A stretch of 64,000 nucleotides of DNA from the NCBI RefSeq assembly GCF_002214525.1, contig NZ_CP015104.1:1-64000 (forward strand), in the 5' to 3' direction. A program made the position numbers and the translations under genes. Source of the stretch: Thermococcus sp. P6 (GTDB taxonomy: Archaea; Methanobacteriota_B; Thermococci; Thermococcales; Thermococcaceae). Below the pieces are notes generated by a model. That model saw only the letters and a program-made list of their open reading frames with translations, was not told where the DNA came from and made no database searches. Positions 7,705 through 19,792 of the stretch are shown piece after piece. Each line of letters opens with the position of its first letter. Position 1 is the stretch's first letter.

Positions 7705-8310
7705 CTAAACCCTCTTTCCGCTTTTTACGTAGGCAGCTTCGCCCGCTATGCTCCTTGCATGATCGCTCATCCTTTCGAGGTGCCTGATTATCAGGGCCTC
7801 GATGGCGGTGCACTTGCTCATCTCCTGATTGAGCCTCTCGAGGGAGTTTATGTAGGCTTCGTCAACATCGTTGTCCATTTTGATAACCTCCCCCACGAGG
7901 ACCTCGTTTTTGTACATAAAAGCTTCTACGGCCTTTTCCACCATATCCCTGACGGTTTTGAGGGTTTCTTTTGCCCTTCCAAATTCGCAGTCAACTCCGG
8001 TTATCTTTAGGGTTCTTTCTATCTCCATTGAATAGCGTGATATCCTGTAGAGGTCGTAGCTGACGTCTATGGAGGCCTGAATGTACCTTAAATCGGAGGC
8101 CATGGGCTGGTACCTTACCAGAAGCTCGGTGCCTATGTCGAGAAGCTCTTCCCTTAAGAGGCGCAGTTTGCTGGATTTTTCCTCCATATTATTGATCTTT
8201 CCCTTCCAGAGGTCTTCGACTGCGTTGAGGCATTCGATCGTCGTCTCGCTCATCTCCCTCAGGATTTTATCCATCTGCTTCAAGCCGATATCGAGTAACT
8301 TCCTCATCAT
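7705..8310 (-). CDS. phoU: Phosphate transport regulator PhoU
   Basis: Cytosolic helical protein of 201 residues made of PhoU-type three-helix units. Each unit carries acidic and Asp-rich helix ends that bind metal clusters in characterised PhoU, for example [18 protein letters not shown] and the final [22 protein letters not shown]. PhoU damps phosphate uptake through the Pst transporter. It is the last gene of the pst operon and overlaps the pstB stop by ATGA. No PhoR/PhoB pair is in the window, so PhoU probably acts directly on the transporter or through another regulator. Confidence 0.93.
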   Translation of the reverse strand: MMRKLLDIGLKQMDKILREMSETTIECLNAVEDLWKGKINNMEEKSSKLRLLREELLDIGTELLVRYQPMASDLRYIQASIDVSYDLYRISRYSMEIERTLKITGVDCEFGRAKETLKTVRDMVEKAVEAFMYKNEVLVGEVIKMDNDVDEAYINSLERLNQEMSKCTAIEALIIRHLERMSDHARSIAGEAAYVKSGKRV

Positions 8311-9062
8311 AAAACCCCCGTAACGTATTTTTCAGTAAGCTCGTGTTCAGGGTTCTCGAACACCTTCTTGGTCGGACCCGTCTCTATCAGTTCCCCCAGA
8401 TAAAGGAAACCGACGTAGTCGCTGACCCTCGCGGCTTGGTGGGGCGAGTGGGTTACAAGGATTATCGTGTAGTCCTTTTTGAGCTCGAAGAGGAGCTCTT
8501 CTACCTTGGCCGTTCCAACCGGATCTATGTTGGCTGTGGGCTCGTCCATGAGTATTATCTTGGGCTTCATGGCTAAAGCTCTCGCTATGACGAGCCTTTG
8601 CCTCTGGCCGCCTGAGAGGTTGGAGGGATAATCTCTCAGCCTGTCCTTGACCTCGCCCCAGAGGGAGGCCTTCTTCAGGGCCCATTCCACCCTTTTATCC
8701 AGCTCCTCTTTTGAAGAGACGAGTTTATTCAGCTTAACCCCGAGGGCAACGTTTTCGTAGATGGTCAGGTGGGGGAAGGGGTTCGGCTCCTGAAACACCA
8801 TCCCCACGTTTTTTCTGATCTCTATGGGGTCAACGTCCGGTGAATAGATGTTTTTGCCGTATATCCTTACCTCCCCCTCCACCCGGGCTTCTTCCCTGAG
8901 TTCGATTATCCTGTTCAACGTTCGCAGGAACGTTGACTTTCCACAGCCGCTCGGCCCCATCAGGGCGAAGATGCATTTTTCGGGTATCTCAAGGCTAACG
9001 CCCTTTATAACGTGGTTTTCGCCATAATAGACGTGAAGATCCCTGGTTTCGACGGCGTTCAT
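8307..9062 (-). CDS. pstB: Phosphate ABC transporter ATP-binding protein PstB
   Basis: ATPase of the high-affinity phosphate importer, 251 residues. Walker A is GPSGCGKST (36-44), the Q-loop is [13 protein letters not shown], the signature is [10 protein letters not shown], and Walker B is [14 protein letters not shown] with the switch His in LVTHSPHQA. The [15 protein letters not shown] stretch is typical of PstB rather than other ABC ATPases. Start ATG at 9062 overlaps the pstA stop by four bases and has GGAGGTGAAGTT before it. Confidence 0.97.
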   Translation of the reverse strand: MNAVETRDLHVYYGENHVIKGVSLEIPEKCIFALMGPSGCGKSTFLRTLNRIIELREEARVEGEVRIYGKNIYSPDVDPIEIRKNVGMVFQEPNPFPHLTIYENVALGVKLNKLVSSKEELDKRVEWALKKASLWGEVKDRLRDYPSNLSGGQRQRLVIARALAMKPKIILMDEPTANIDPVGTAKVEELLFELKKDYTIILVTHSPHQAARVSDYVGFLYLGELIETGPTKKVFENPEHELTEKYVTGVL

Positions 9063-9892
9063 AACTTCACCTCCCTCATACTTAACCTGAGTGGAATGAA
9101 CACGGCCAGGAATATCAGCATCAAAACCAGCGATGCCCCCCAGGCCATCTCGTGATCGGCCCTGCTCGGGCTCTGAACGAGCTGGTATATCAAGAGGGGT
9201 ATCGCTCCGGCCGGTTTTGTTAGCGAGAACGAGTAACTCTCATAGCGTCCGCCGACGGTGAAGAGGAGCGGTGCCGTTTCCCCGGCCACCTTCGCAACCC
9301 CCAGAAGCATTCCCGTTAGTATGCCGCGCTTTGCCATCGGTGCGAGGACCCTTATGAGAACCTTGAACCTCGTCAGTCCGAGGGAGTAAGCAGCTTCTCT
9401 GTAGGTTGAGGGTATCTCGCGCATGGCCTCGTGGGTGTAAATTGTCACGTAGGGAATTAGGATGATGGCCAGGGCCAGCGCACCGGATAAAGCAGAGTAC
9501 GTTCCCATTGGAACGACTAAAATCTGCATTACGAACACCCCAACGAGTATGGTTGGGAACTCGAGCATTATCTGGAGCAGGACCTTCACCCACCTTCCAA
9601 GCGTGCTGTTCGGAAACTCGTAGGCGTAAAGACCTATGAAAAAGGCTATTGGGACACCGAGGAGGCTGGCCATGAAGGTCAGGAAAAAGGTGCCTGCAAT
9701 GGCCGGCCCTATTCCACCCTCAGAGAGGGTTCCAAGCAGAAAGTTCATCCCCCCGCTGGACAGGGTGTGGAACCCCTTCAGGAATACCGTTAGTATGATG
9801 TGGAAGAGGGGCAGCACCGCGAGGAACGTCAGGCTGCCTATGAGCGCAAGGAAAAGTTTTTCTTTCCCCTTCCTCAGTTCAAATTCTGACAT
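9059..9892 (-). CDS. pstA: Phosphate ABC transporter permease PstA
   Basis: Membrane permease subunit, 277 residues with six predicted helices. It carries the ABC-permease coupling (EAA) loop [30 protein letters not shown] in the second half, which contacts PstB. It starts at an ATG behind GGTGGGAGAAG and overlaps the end of pstC by 14 bases, so the two permease subunits are translationally coupled. Together PstA and PstC form the phosphate channel. Confidence 0.96.
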   Translation of the reverse strand: MSEFELRKGKEKLFLALIGSLTFLAVLPLFHIILTVFLKGFHTLSSGGMNFLLGTLSEGGIGPAIAGTFFLTFMASLLGVPIAFFIGLYAYEFPNSTLGRWVKVLLQIMLEFPTILVGVFVMQILVVPMGTYSALSGALALAIILIPYVTIYTHEAMREIPSTYREAAYSLGLTRFKVLIRVLAPMAKRGILTGMLLGVAKVAGETAPLLFTVGGRYESYSFSLTKPAGAIPLLIYQLVQSPSRADHEMAWGASLVLMLIFLAVFIPLRLSMREVKL

Positions 9893-10796
9893 TCTTCTCC
9901 CACCCCCTCATGAGTTTTAGTCCGGCTAAGTTGATGAGCAGGCCTATCAGGAAGAGGGCCAATCCCGCGGCGTAGAGGGTTGAGGTCATGTACCTGTAGA
10001 TGAAGGCGTTACCGAACTGGTTTGCTATGAGGGACGAGATCGTATAACCGGGGGCAAAGACTCCGAGGGTCATGTTGAAAGTGTTCCCTATAACGAGAGA
10101 AACGGCCACCGTCTCACCTATGGCCCTCCCGAACGCTAAAATCAGGGCGGAGATTATGGCGGGCTTTATATAGCCGAGCAGGACCTTTGCCGCCTCGTAC
10201 CTCGTCGCTCCAAGGGAATACACGGCTTCGATATAAGTCTTCGGCACCATGGCGTAGGCTTCCCTTATTATTGCGGAAGCAAAGGGCGTCACCATTATGC
10301 CCAGAAGAACTCCCCCCGCTAAATAGCTGTAGCCGGTAACGGGCGGGTAAGAGAAGAGGGGGATAAAGGAGAGGTGATCGTAAAGGGGTACCATCACGTG
10401 ATCTCTCAGGAAGGGAACGAGAAAGAAGGCTCCCCATATGCCGTAGATTATGGTGGGCAAACCGGCCATGATGTCCGAGGTGATTATCAGGGCGTTCTTG
10501 ATTCTCTTTGGGGCGTAGTCAACCACGAAGATCGAGTAACTTATGGCGAGCGGTAGTGCTATCAGTACCGCTATGAGGGAGGTGTAGATGCTTCCCCATA
10601 CGGCCGCTGCCAGCCCGTAGTTCTCCTTCGATGCCTCTTCGGCGGCCTTCCACACGTTGCTCATGTAAAGCCCGACTCCGAACCTTTTTATGGCCGGGAG
10701 GGCGTTTATGAAATAGGTTACGAGCATTCCCGCAAACAGAACGAAGACGAGCGCAACAGCCAAAGTCGCAACGGTTTTGAATCCATCCCGCTTCAT
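9879..10796 (-). CDS. pstC: Phosphate ABC transporter permease PstC
   Basis: Second permease subunit of the phosphate importer, 305 residues with about six membrane segments. Recognisable PstC stretches are LPLAISYSIFVVDYAP, IMAGLPTIIYGIWGA and the coupling loop EAVYSLGATRYEAAKVLLGY, followed by ILAFGRAIGETVAVSLVIG. The ATG at 10796 follows GGTGATGGAAG and overlaps the stop of the isomerase-like gene by ATGA, so that gene is firmly inside the operon. Confidence 0.96.
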   Translation of the reverse strand: MKRDGFKTVATLAVALVFVLFAGMLVTYFINALPAIKRFGVGLYMSNVWKAAEEASKENYGLAAAVWGSIYTSLIAVLIALPLAISYSIFVVDYAPKRIKNALIITSDIMAGLPTIIYGIWGAFFLVPFLRDHVMVPLYDHLSFIPLFSYPPVTGYSYLAGGVLLGIMVTPFASAIIREAYAMVPKTYIEAVYSLGATRYEAAKVLLGYIKPAIISALILAFGRAIGETVAVSLVIGNTFNMTLGVFAPGYTISSLIANQFGNAFIYRYMTSTLYAAGLALFLIGLLINLAGLKLMRGWEKNVRI

Positions 10797-11557
10797 CTTC
10801 CATCACCCTGCAGACGTTTGATCGAGTCTTTCACGGAATCAAGGCTTGAAAACCTTCTAATCTCCAGTATCGCGTAGTCTGGCTCCGTGTTTTTGATTAG
10901 CCTTTCCACGTAACCCCATCCCATCAGCCCCTCACCCGGTGGCAGATGCTCGTCCCATCTCCCGTGGTTGTCGTGGATGTGCACTTCAAGAACGTCTGGA
11001 AGGAGGAACTTCTCGAGTGGATAGCCCAGTTTAAAAGCCGTTAGGAAGGCATGTCCCGTATCAATGCACGTAGATACTCCGTACTCCCTGAAGGAGGTTA
11101 TCTCGTGGGGAAACACTCCGATCCGCGATCCGGTTAAGTTCTCCATGACAAGCCTTACGCCGTAATCCTGGGCCAATGAGGATAACTCCTCGACCTGTTT
11201 CATCGTGTTTATGTAGGCTTCGTGGTAGCCCTTCCTTATGTCCCCTCCATGGAGGACAAGAACCTTCGCGTTGAGTTCGCTGGCGATCTTCAGCACGTTC
11301 TTCATTGTTATGATATTACCCCTACTGTACCTCCCGAGGTCGACACTCGTTCTCTTTCCGTCGGAAGTTGGAGCATGAACCGTGAAATCGACGCCAAGAC
11401 CGAGGAGGTTCTTTAGAATTTCCCCGTTTATTCCGTTTTTATCAAGAACCGGGGCGTCATCAAAGTTAAGCTCCACAAGGCTCACTCCAAGTTCGTCCAG
11501 AGAGAAGCCCTTTCCACTCACCTCCCTGATAATATGGGAGTTCAGACCAACCTCCAT
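10793..11557 (-). CDS. Sugar phosphate isomerase/epimerase-like TIM barrel protein, inside the pst operon
   Basis: AP endonuclease 2 / xylose isomerase-like TIM barrel of 254 residues. Candidate metal ligands lie on successive strands: FTVHAPTSD, VLVLHGGD, LVMENLTG (Glu), STCIDTGHAFL (Asp and His), EVHIHDNHGRWDEH and ILEIRR (Glu). That is the ligand pattern of sugar isomerases and epimerases. The start ATG at 11557 has GGTGGTTGCC before it. It lies between pstS and pstC and overlaps pstC by four bases, an unusual position that suggests a role in phosphorylated-compound metabolism under phosphate limitation; this is inference. The substrate is unknown. Confidence 0.85.
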   Translation of the reverse strand: MEVGLNSHIIREVSGKGFSLDELGVSLVELNFDDAPVLDKNGINGEILKNLLGLGVDFTVHAPTSDGKRTSVDLGRYSRGNIITMKNVLKIASELNAKVLVLHGGDIRKGYHEAYINTMKQVEELSSLAQDYGVRLVMENLTGSRIGVFPHEITSFREYGVSTCIDTGHAFLTAFKLGYPLEKFLLPDVLEVHIHDNHGRWDEHLPPGEGLMGWGYVERLIKNTEPDYAILEIRRFSSLDSVKDSIKRLQGDGR

Positions 11558-11588
11558 GGCAACCACCGGAAAAATAAAGAATAGAAAC

Positions 11589-12752
11589 TCAGCCGGTTTC
11601 TATCATATCAACGGCCTTCAGCCCTATCTGGGCCACTTCGGGAGGAAGACCTACGTAGCCCGGTGCTATGTTCTCTTCCTTCTGTCCCTCCGTCAAAACC
11701 CACCTGAGGAACTCCTTGATGGCCTCTGCCTTCTCCTTGCTGTAGTGCTTTCCACCCTTGTTCTGCCAGACGAGGATGTGGGTGAACGCAACAATCGGGT
11801 AGGAGTTATCTCCGGGAGCGTTCAGGAGCTGGGCCGTATCCTCTTTATAACCCTCCGTTGGACCGGGAATGAAGGATTTAACCCCTGCTACGGCTGCCTT
11901 AATGGTCTCGTCTGTGGGTTTTACGAAGTTTCCGGCCTTGTTTTTGAGGGCAGCTACGTTAAGTTTCTCCTCTATCGCGAAGGAAAGCTCGGTGTAGGCT
12001 ATGCTGTATTTAGTGCTCTTTAGGGCTTGGACAACACCCGGGTTGCCCTTTCCACCTATGCCCCTTCCGAGCTTGTCAACGGGCCAGTCGACGAGCTTTC
12101 CAGCCCCAACCTTCTCTTTCCACTCGGGACTTACGACGGAGAGATAGGTGGTGAATATAGCGGTTGTTCCACTTGAGTCGCTCCTGTGCACGACGATTAT
12201 CTTCTCGTGGGGGAGGTTGACGTCAGGATTCAGGGATTTAATCGCCTGATCGTCCCAGTATTCGATCTCTCCCATGAATATCTTCGCCAGAGTTTCCCCA
12301 TCGAGTTTGAGCTCGCTAACGCCGGGAACGTTGTAGGCGATGACAACCGCTCCAACGATCTCGGGGAACTGCAGCGGCTGGTCACCCGTCCCGAGGAACT
12401 TCTTCCATGTTTCCTCCTTAACCGGCGGGTCGGTCCTTCCTATGTCGGTCAATCCTTTGAGGAAAGCGTCCTGCCCGTGACCGCTTCCACCGCCCTCGTA
12501 CTCTATCTTAACATCCGGGTGGGACTTCATGTATACGCTGATCCACTTCTGAATCTGGTACTGCGGGAAGGTCGCCCCGGTTGTTCGGAGCGTTATTACC
12601 TTGGCGGAAGATGCGGTTGTAGTTGATTTCGAAGTGCTCGGAGTGGAAGTCGAGGGAGTTCCGGTTGCGTTTTCTTTGCTCCCCACACAGCCACTGGCGG
12701 CAACCGATACCGCCAGCAGAAAAACTATCAATAGAGACACTATACGTTTCAT
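11589..12752 (-). CDS. pstS: Phosphate-binding lipoprotein PstS
   Basis: Substrate-binding protein of the phosphate importer, 387 residues. A lipobox ASGC places the lipid-modified Cys at 22, followed by a Ser/Thr-rich linker (about 30-50) that tethers it to the outer face of the membrane. The binding domain starts at LRTTGATFPQYQIQKW and shows the PstS stretches GGGSGHGQDAFLKGLTDIGRTDPP and VHRSDSSGTTAIFTTYLS, with phosphate contacts through Ser, Thr and Arg. ATG at 12752 follows GGTGAAGCCC. It is the first gene of the pst operon. Confidence 0.96.
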   Translation of the reverse strand: MKRIVSLLIVFLLAVSVAASGCVGSKENATGTPSTSTPSTSKSTTTASSAKVITLRTTGATFPQYQIQKWISVYMKSHPDVKIEYEGGGSGHGQDAFLKGLTDIGRTDPPVKEETWKKFLGTGDQPLQFPEIVGAVVIAYNVPGVSELKLDGETLAKIFMGEIEYWDDQAIKSLNPDVNLPHEKIIVVHRSDSSGTTAIFTTYLSVVSPEWKEKVGAGKLVDWPVDKLGRGIGGKGNPGVVQALKSTKYSIAYTELSFAIEEKLNVAALKNKAGNFVKPTDETIKAAVAGVKSFIPGPTEGYKEDTAQLLNAPGDNSYPIVAFTHILVWQNKGGKHYSKEKAEAIKEFLRWVLTEGQKEENIAPGYVGLPPEVAQIGLKAVDMIETG

Positions 12753-12761
12753 GGGCTTCAC

Positions 12762-12800
12762 CGTTCTCCCGTAAACCTACTGCCATATAAAGGTTTTCGC
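12762..12800 (-). promoter_or_regulatory. Promoter of the pst operon
   Basis: On the minus strand GCGAAAACCTTTATATGG gives a purine-rich BRE followed by TATA (12784-12792). The start would fall near 12762, leaving about ten bases before the pstS ATG with its GGTGA site. Further upstream (12805-12850) the DNA is AT-rich with TATATA-like runs up to the end of trm14; no clear inverted repeat for a phosphate regulator is visible. Confidence 0.65.
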
Positions 12801-12853
12801 AATAAAATATATGTTGAGCCATAAAAAGATGTGTTGCCTATAATCTATATAGT

Positions 12854-15021
<2,168 letters not shown>

Positions 15022-15401
15022 TCCGGATCACCTTTATCTCGAAGATCACGGTGCCCCCGTCCGTGTAGGGTTTCCCCGGATCGGGACACTGAACGTAGGC
15101 TTTTCCCTCCTTTCCAAGGCCTATCTCTTCAGGTTTAACACCTTTTCGCAGTGCGACCATGTAGGGCAGCAGGGACGCAAGGGCGTGGGTGCACAGGGCA
15201 TCGCTCTCGTCGAGCTTTATCTCGGGTCCTTCCACGATTATCCTGTCGCCCGGTTTAAAAACCGGACACCTTCCCCGTATCTCTTTCACCCTGATCTCCA
15301 GCCTTTCCACGGCCATCACCGAAACCTAAATAAGGAGCAAGGTTCAAAAGGTTATCCGGATTGAAGTATCCTTAAGATAATTGCTAACGGTGGTGCCCAA
15401 C

Positions 15402-16847
15402 GTGTCCGAGGATATTGAGGAGAAGATCCGACGTCTTAGAGAGCTTGGGCGGGCCAGCGCGGAACCCGGGACCCCCCAACCCCCCGAGTCCTTGAAGCCG
15501 CCGAGAAGGAAACCTCCCAAAAGGCCCCGTTCCCTTGGTACCCTCAGGGAGAGGGAGAGGAGAAAGCGCATTCTCATAGGTGCATCGATCGTTATAATTC
15601 TCATTTTGATAGTGTCCATAGGTGCCTACGTTTACATCCAGAACCGTGCGGCCAGCGAACTCACCCGTGCAAAGGAGAAAAAGCTCGCCGAGGTCAAGTC
15701 TTACTTCAAACCCGGAAGCGAGATCATGAACACGACCTTCGGAAAGAACGCCTATGACGAACTGCTCAGAAAGATAGAATCCGCCGAGACGGTTGAGGAA
15801 GTTAACGCCATAGACGTCAAATCGGCCTACGAGAACGCATGGAGTCAGTATCAGGCGTACCTCGAGGAACAGAGACGCATTGAGATGGAACGCCAGCTCA
15901 ACCAGACCAAGAGGGAGAAGGTAACCGAGATCGAGTCTCAGTTCAGCCAGCTTCTCGCCATGCCGCTGCCGGATGACCTCAAGAAGAAGGCCATCGATAC
16001 CATGAAGGGCCTTGAGGAACAGGTTATGAGTGCCACCAGCGAGGATCAGGTCAACTCGATCAGTGCCGATCAGTACCTTCTCCAGCTCTGGAAGGAGTAC
16101 TACTACTACCTAATAGATGAGATCCCAACCCAGAACGTTATCCTTGAGAGGGATAACACCAAGAAGATAGTCACCAAAGCCGAAGCGAAGGCCACCATAG
16201 CCGGACTGCTCGACTACAGGGAAGTGATGCAGTATAAGGTCTCCAGAATTGAGTACGTTGATATCGCCCTCGTCCTTCCGAGGGACAGGATAAACGGCGC
16301 CTTCCTTGCCCCGGGAGACAGGATAATGATATTCGCCCGTAACGCCACCGGTGCGTCCTTCAAGGAGATAGTCAACGAGGGGTACGTTGAGCTCGTCCTC
16401 CTTCCGACTCAGGCGGGTAGCATATCGGTCAACGAGGCCCAGAGCCAGACGAGTTCTTCAAGCAGTGATTCCTCAACCCAGTATTCGGAGCAACACAACA
16501 CCCAGTACACCCCCGGAGGCAATTCCATAACCAACGGGCAGGCCATAAGTGATGTTTACAGCAACACCCAGAGTGCCACGCAGAGTGCCTCGGCGAGCTA
16601 CAGCTACAACGTTGACCTGACGGAGATCCTGAAGGCCATAGCGGCCGGCAAGATTCAGGCGGGTGACGACGTTAGGGAGCAGCTCAGATCCTACGGCTGG
16701 GAGATCGTTGACCTCGAGAAAGAATCCGGCATGCTCGTGCTCGATCCGGACGCCCAGTTCCTCGTGATATTGAAGGTTCCCTCGATGTTCGTCCCGGACA
16801 TACTCTCCAACCAGCAGTACATTTACGTCGCCAAGGTAACCACCTGA
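15402..16847 (+). CDS. DUF515-type membrane protein, first gene of a type IV pilus/secretion-like operon
   Basis: Protein of 481 residues. A basic, proline-rich cytosolic N-terminus (1-55) leads to one membrane helix (about 58-80), so the bulk lies outside the cell. Residues about 85-230 are helical with coiled-coil character (repeated AKEKKLAEVKSYF-like and QLNQTKREKVTEIESQF stretches). A beta domain follows, with SAF/flagellar-basal-body-like LAPGDRIMIFA. A Ser/Gln/Thr-rich low-complexity segment lies at about 340-400 and a final globular part ends in YIYVAKVTT. It resembles archaeal DUF515 proteins found beside type II/IV secretion genes. The GTG start at 15402 follows GGTGGTGCCC. Confidence 0.75.
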   Translation: MSEDIEEKIRRLRELGRASAEPGTPQPPESLKPPRRKPPKRPRSLGTLRERERRKRILIGASIVIILILIVSIGAYVYIQNRAASELTRAKEKKLAEVKSYFKPGSEIMNTTFGKNAYDELLRKIESAETVEEVNAIDVKSAYENAWSQYQAYLEEQRRIEMERQLNQTKREKVTEIESQFSQLLAMPLPDDLKKKAIDTMKGLEEQVMSATSEDQVNSISADQYLLQLWKEYYYYLIDEIPTQNVILERDNTKKIVTKAEAKATIAGLLDYREVMQYKVSRIEYVDIALVLPRDRINGAFLAPGDRIMIFARNATGASFKEIVNEGYVELVLLPTQAGSISVNEAQSQTSSSSSDSSTQYSEQHNTQYTPGGNSITNGQAISDVYSNTQSATQSASASYSYNVDLTEILKAIAAGKIQAGDDVREQLRSYGWEIVDLEKESGMLVLDPDAQFLVILKVPSMFVPDILSNQQYIYVAKVTT

Positions 16848-16857
16848 GGTGATCGCC

Positions 16858-17829
16858 ATGAAGTCCGTTGCGGCATCCCTCTTCATCCTTTTATTAGCCT
16901 CCTCTCTGGTTAGTGCAGCCACCTACTCCCTCCCCGGGGGAACCTACAACAACATTGGGGTCATGGGGGAAGTCCTTGTAGACCTCAACGTGACCCTTCT
17001 GAACATCGCCCCCTTCCCCAAGTTCGTTATAGTAAACCCGCGCTACGACTTCACCGTTTACAGGCTTGATAAGGGAGAGAGCGTTACCTCCTTCCTTTCG
17101 AACGACACGGTCTTTCAAAGCATCTCAAACGCTCAAAGAACGACCCTGAACTACTACACCGGCTTCTGGATAATGCCCTACGAAACGGTTGTGGTCAACT
17201 TCAGGATAACCTCCAACCACTCCTACGTCATTCCGGCCTTAGATTATCGGACGGTTTGCGGTGATTACGCCAAAATAACCTCCGTGGAGTACAACGGAAG
17301 CAACCTCAGCGAGGGCGTCGTTCAGGGACTCGATGACATCGGCGTTTTGACCTGTGGTGTCCTCTACCCCCAGCTTATAAACACCCCGAAGGTCATCTAC
17401 CTCAGGGGTATGTTCCCCATTAACGACGGCTACGTTAAGATCCTCAAATACGAGGGGGACGTTACCTTCCGCCTGACCAACGTTCCCAACGAGGCTGGAA
17501 TCTTCAACACCTTCTTTGCGGTCGCGATACCGGTCATCTTCAACGGGGCGAACGTTACTGACTTCACCCCCAACTACACCATGACCTACAAAGAATACAT
17601 GGAGGAGTTCGTGTGGAGGTATAAGGGACTCAACCGGCCCCAGAGGTCCCAGCCGGTCTTTCCCTCCGTCCCCGGAATGTTTCAGCTTTCAGATAGCCTG
17701 ATAAGCGGAATCCCCGTCGGGGTCTCGGGACCCGGATCGGAGAGGAGAGTTGATTTCGACTTTCCGGTATGGATAGTGTTCATGGGCAGGAGCGTGGACA
17801 TAGCCTATCACGTCAGCTGGAGAGGGTGA
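16858..17829 (+). CDS. Secreted/pseudopilus-locus protein of unknown function
   Basis: Protein of 323 residues with an N-terminal signal sequence (hydrophobic SLFILLLASSLVSAA to about 20) and an otherwise extracytoplasmic, beta-rich, Asn/Tyr/Thr-rich sequence with several N-glycosylation sequons (NVT, NGS, NYT). Three Cys-containing stretches (RTVCGDY, VLTCGVL) could form a disulfide. No known domain is recognised. It lies between DUF515 and the secretion ATPase with gaps of 10 and 6 bases, so it is probably an outer component of that machine. The ATG at 16858 follows GGTGATCGCC. Confidence 0.75.
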   Translation: MKSVAASLFILLLASSLVSAATYSLPGGTYNNIGVMGEVLVDLNVTLLNIAPFPKFVIVNPRYDFTVYRLDKGESVTSFLSNDTVFQSISNAQRTTLNYYTGFWIMPYETVVVNFRITSNHSYVIPALDYRTVCGDYAKITSVEYNGSNLSEGVVQGLDDIGVLTCGVLYPQLINTPKVIYLRGMFPINDGYVKILKYEGDVTFRLTNVPNEAGIFNTFFAVAIPVIFNGANVTDFTPNYTMTYKEYMEEFVWRYKGLNRPQRSQPVFPSVPGMFQLSDSLISGIPVGVSGPGSERRVDFDFPVWIVFMGRSVDIAYHVSWRG

Positions 17830-17835
17830 ACACCC

Positions 17836-19782
17836 GTGCCCGAAGAAGGGAAGAAAAAGAAGAAAGCCATCTCGTGGATCGATGAGATAATCAGCGGAGA
17901 GGAGATTCCCCTTGAGAACATACTGAAAAAAGATACGGAAGAGGTTAAACCGGAAAAGAAAAAAGAAGAACTCCCCCTGTTCGGCGGCGGGGGTATTGAG
18001 GATATTATAGGCGGGTCAGCCCCCAAGAAGGGTGTAAAGGAGGAACCCGTAAAAAGTACACCAACCAGCCTTGAGGAGCTTTTGGGAAGGCCTTCGTCGG
18101 AGGGGACCCGGGGAGCGGACATTCTGGGCGGTATAATCGGAGGAGGTAAAGCGACCCCTCCGAAAAGGAAGGAGAAGAAACTCCCTCCGGAGAAACCCGA
18201 GCTTCCGGTTAAATCAGGGTCGTCTTCCATTCTTCAGGATATACTGGGCGCTCCAGCCAGTCCGGAGACCTCTTACGTCAGAAATGCTCAGGTTCTCGAC
18301 GCCTACGGGAACGTTAGAATACTCCGGGTGAAGGGTGAGGCCGTTCCGATATACGAGATCCGCCTTCCCAAGCTGAACAGGGAAGAGGAGGAGTTGCTCA
18401 AGAGGATAAGGGACAGGGCTATAACGGAACTTCAGATAGATCCGGCTGCCTTTCCGAACGTTGAGGAGCGCAGGCGCATCTTCATGAAAGCCGTTAGGGA
18501 GATGATCAAAGAGGCGGCGCCCACCTTCTCCGAGGGCAGGATCGAGGTCCTCGCTGAGATGGTGGTTCAGTCGATGATAGGCTACGGCAAACTTGATCCC
18601 CTCGTTCGCGACGACAACCTCGAGGAGATAATGGTCATAGGAACGGGCAAACCGGTTTACGTCTGGCACAGACGCTTCAACATGTGTAAGACCAACGTGG
18701 TTTTTCAGGAGGAAAGGGAGATACTCAACATAATAGAGCGCATTGCGAGGGAAGTCGGCAGGAGAATAGACCAGCAGAGTCCCCTTTTGGATGCCCGTCT
18801 CCCGGATGGGAGCCGTGTGAACGCCACGATTCCTCCCATCAGCCTTGAGGGTCCGACGATAACCATCCGCAAGTTCAAGAAGGACCCCCTCACGATAATC
18901 GACCTCATAAAATACGGAACGTTGAACACCGACATCGCGGCCCTTCTGTGGATATTCGTCGACGGTCTTGGCGTTAAACCGGCCAACCTTCTTGTGGCCG
19001 GGGGCACCGGCTCGGGAAAGACCACCACGTTGAACTCCCTTGCGATGTTCATCCCCCCAAGCGAGCGTGTTATAAGCATAGAGGATACAGCAGAGCTTCA
19101 GCTTCCCGTTGAGCACTGGGTGAGGCTCGAGACGAGACCCCCCAACGTCGAGGGGAAGGGAGAGGTAACGATGGACGATCTCGTGAAGAACACCCTCCGT
19201 ATGCGTCCGGACAGGATCATAGTTGGAGAGGTCCGCGGTCCCGAGGCCAGAACGATGTTCACCGCTATGAACACGGGACACGATGGGTGTATGGGTACGG
19301 TTCACTCCAACAACGCAAGGGAGACGATAGTTCGCCTTGAAAGTCCTCCTATGAACGTTCCCAGGATAATGATACCGGCTCTGGACCTCATCATAATGCA
19401 GGTGAGGTTCCAAAGCAGAAAGAAGGGAGTTATAAGGCGTATCACGGAGATTGCCGAGGTGTCGGGTATAGAGGCGGAGAGCGTTCAGCTGAACAAACTC
19501 TACAAATACGACCCGGCCAAGGACGAGCTTGTTTCCACAGGAGTGCCCAGCAGAACGCTCAACACCCTCGCACATCATACGGGAATGAGCATATCCGAAC
19601 TGGAACTCGAGAAGGAGAAGCGCAAGATAGTCCTTGATTGGATGATAGAACAGGGCATCAGGAGCATTGAAAAAGTTGGACATTACATAAAACAGTTCTA
19701 CATAGACGAGGAGGGTCTGTTAAAGAAGATCGAGGCCCAGAGTAGCGTTGAAAAGAGCAGAGAGATCAAAAATCTGATCTAA
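17836..19782 (+). CDS. Type II/IV secretion system ATPase (GspE/TadA family)
   Basis: Motor ATPase of 648 residues. The first about 150 residues are low-complexity (Lys/Glu/Pro/Gly) and probably flexible. An N1D-like region follows, then the RecA-like core: Walker [12 protein letters not shown] (about 390), Asp box SIEDTAELQ, Walker [17 protein letters not shown] and His box [14 protein letters not shown]. Such ATPases power assembly of archaeal type IV pili or related filaments at the inner membrane face. GTG start at 17836, whose GGTGA site is the end of the preceding gene. It is followed ten bases later by its membrane partners. Confidence 0.93.
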   Translation: MPEEGKKKKKAISWIDEIISGEEIPLENILKKDTEEVKPEKKKEELPLFGGGGIEDIIGGSAPKKGVKEEPVKSTPTSLEELLGRPSSEGTRGADILGGIIGGGKATPPKRKEKKLPPEKPELPVKSGSSSILQDILGAPASPETSYVRNAQVLDAYGNVRILRVKGEAVPIYEIRLPKLNREEEELLKRIRDRAITELQIDPAAFPNVEERRRIFMKAVREMIKEAAPTFSEGRIEVLAEMVVQSMIGYGKLDPLVRDDNLEEIMVIGTGKPVYVWHRRFNMCKTNVVFQEEREILNIIERIAREVGRRIDQQSPLLDARLPDGSRVNATIPPISLEGPTITIRKFKKDPLTIIDLIKYGTLNTDIAALLWIFVDGLGVKPANLLVAGGTGSGKTTTLNSLAMFIPPSERVISIEDTAELQLPVEHWVRLETRPPNVEGKGEVTMDDLVKNTLRMRPDRIIVGEVRGPEARTMFTAMNTGHDGCMGTVHSNNARETIVRLESPPMNVPRIMIPALDLIIMQVRFQSRKKGVIRRITEIAEVSGIEAESVQLNKLYKYDPAKDELVSTGVPSRTLNTLAHHTGMSISELELEKEKRKIVLDWMIEQGIRSIEKVGHYIKQFYIDEEGLLKKIEAQSSVEKSREIKNLI

Positions 19783-19792
19783 GGTGATGGTT

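Noticed and set aside
18214-19683. 489-codon minus-strand frame opposite the secretion ATPase
   Set aside because: It is antisense to the Walker-motif-bearing gene, and the composition is typical of shadow frames.
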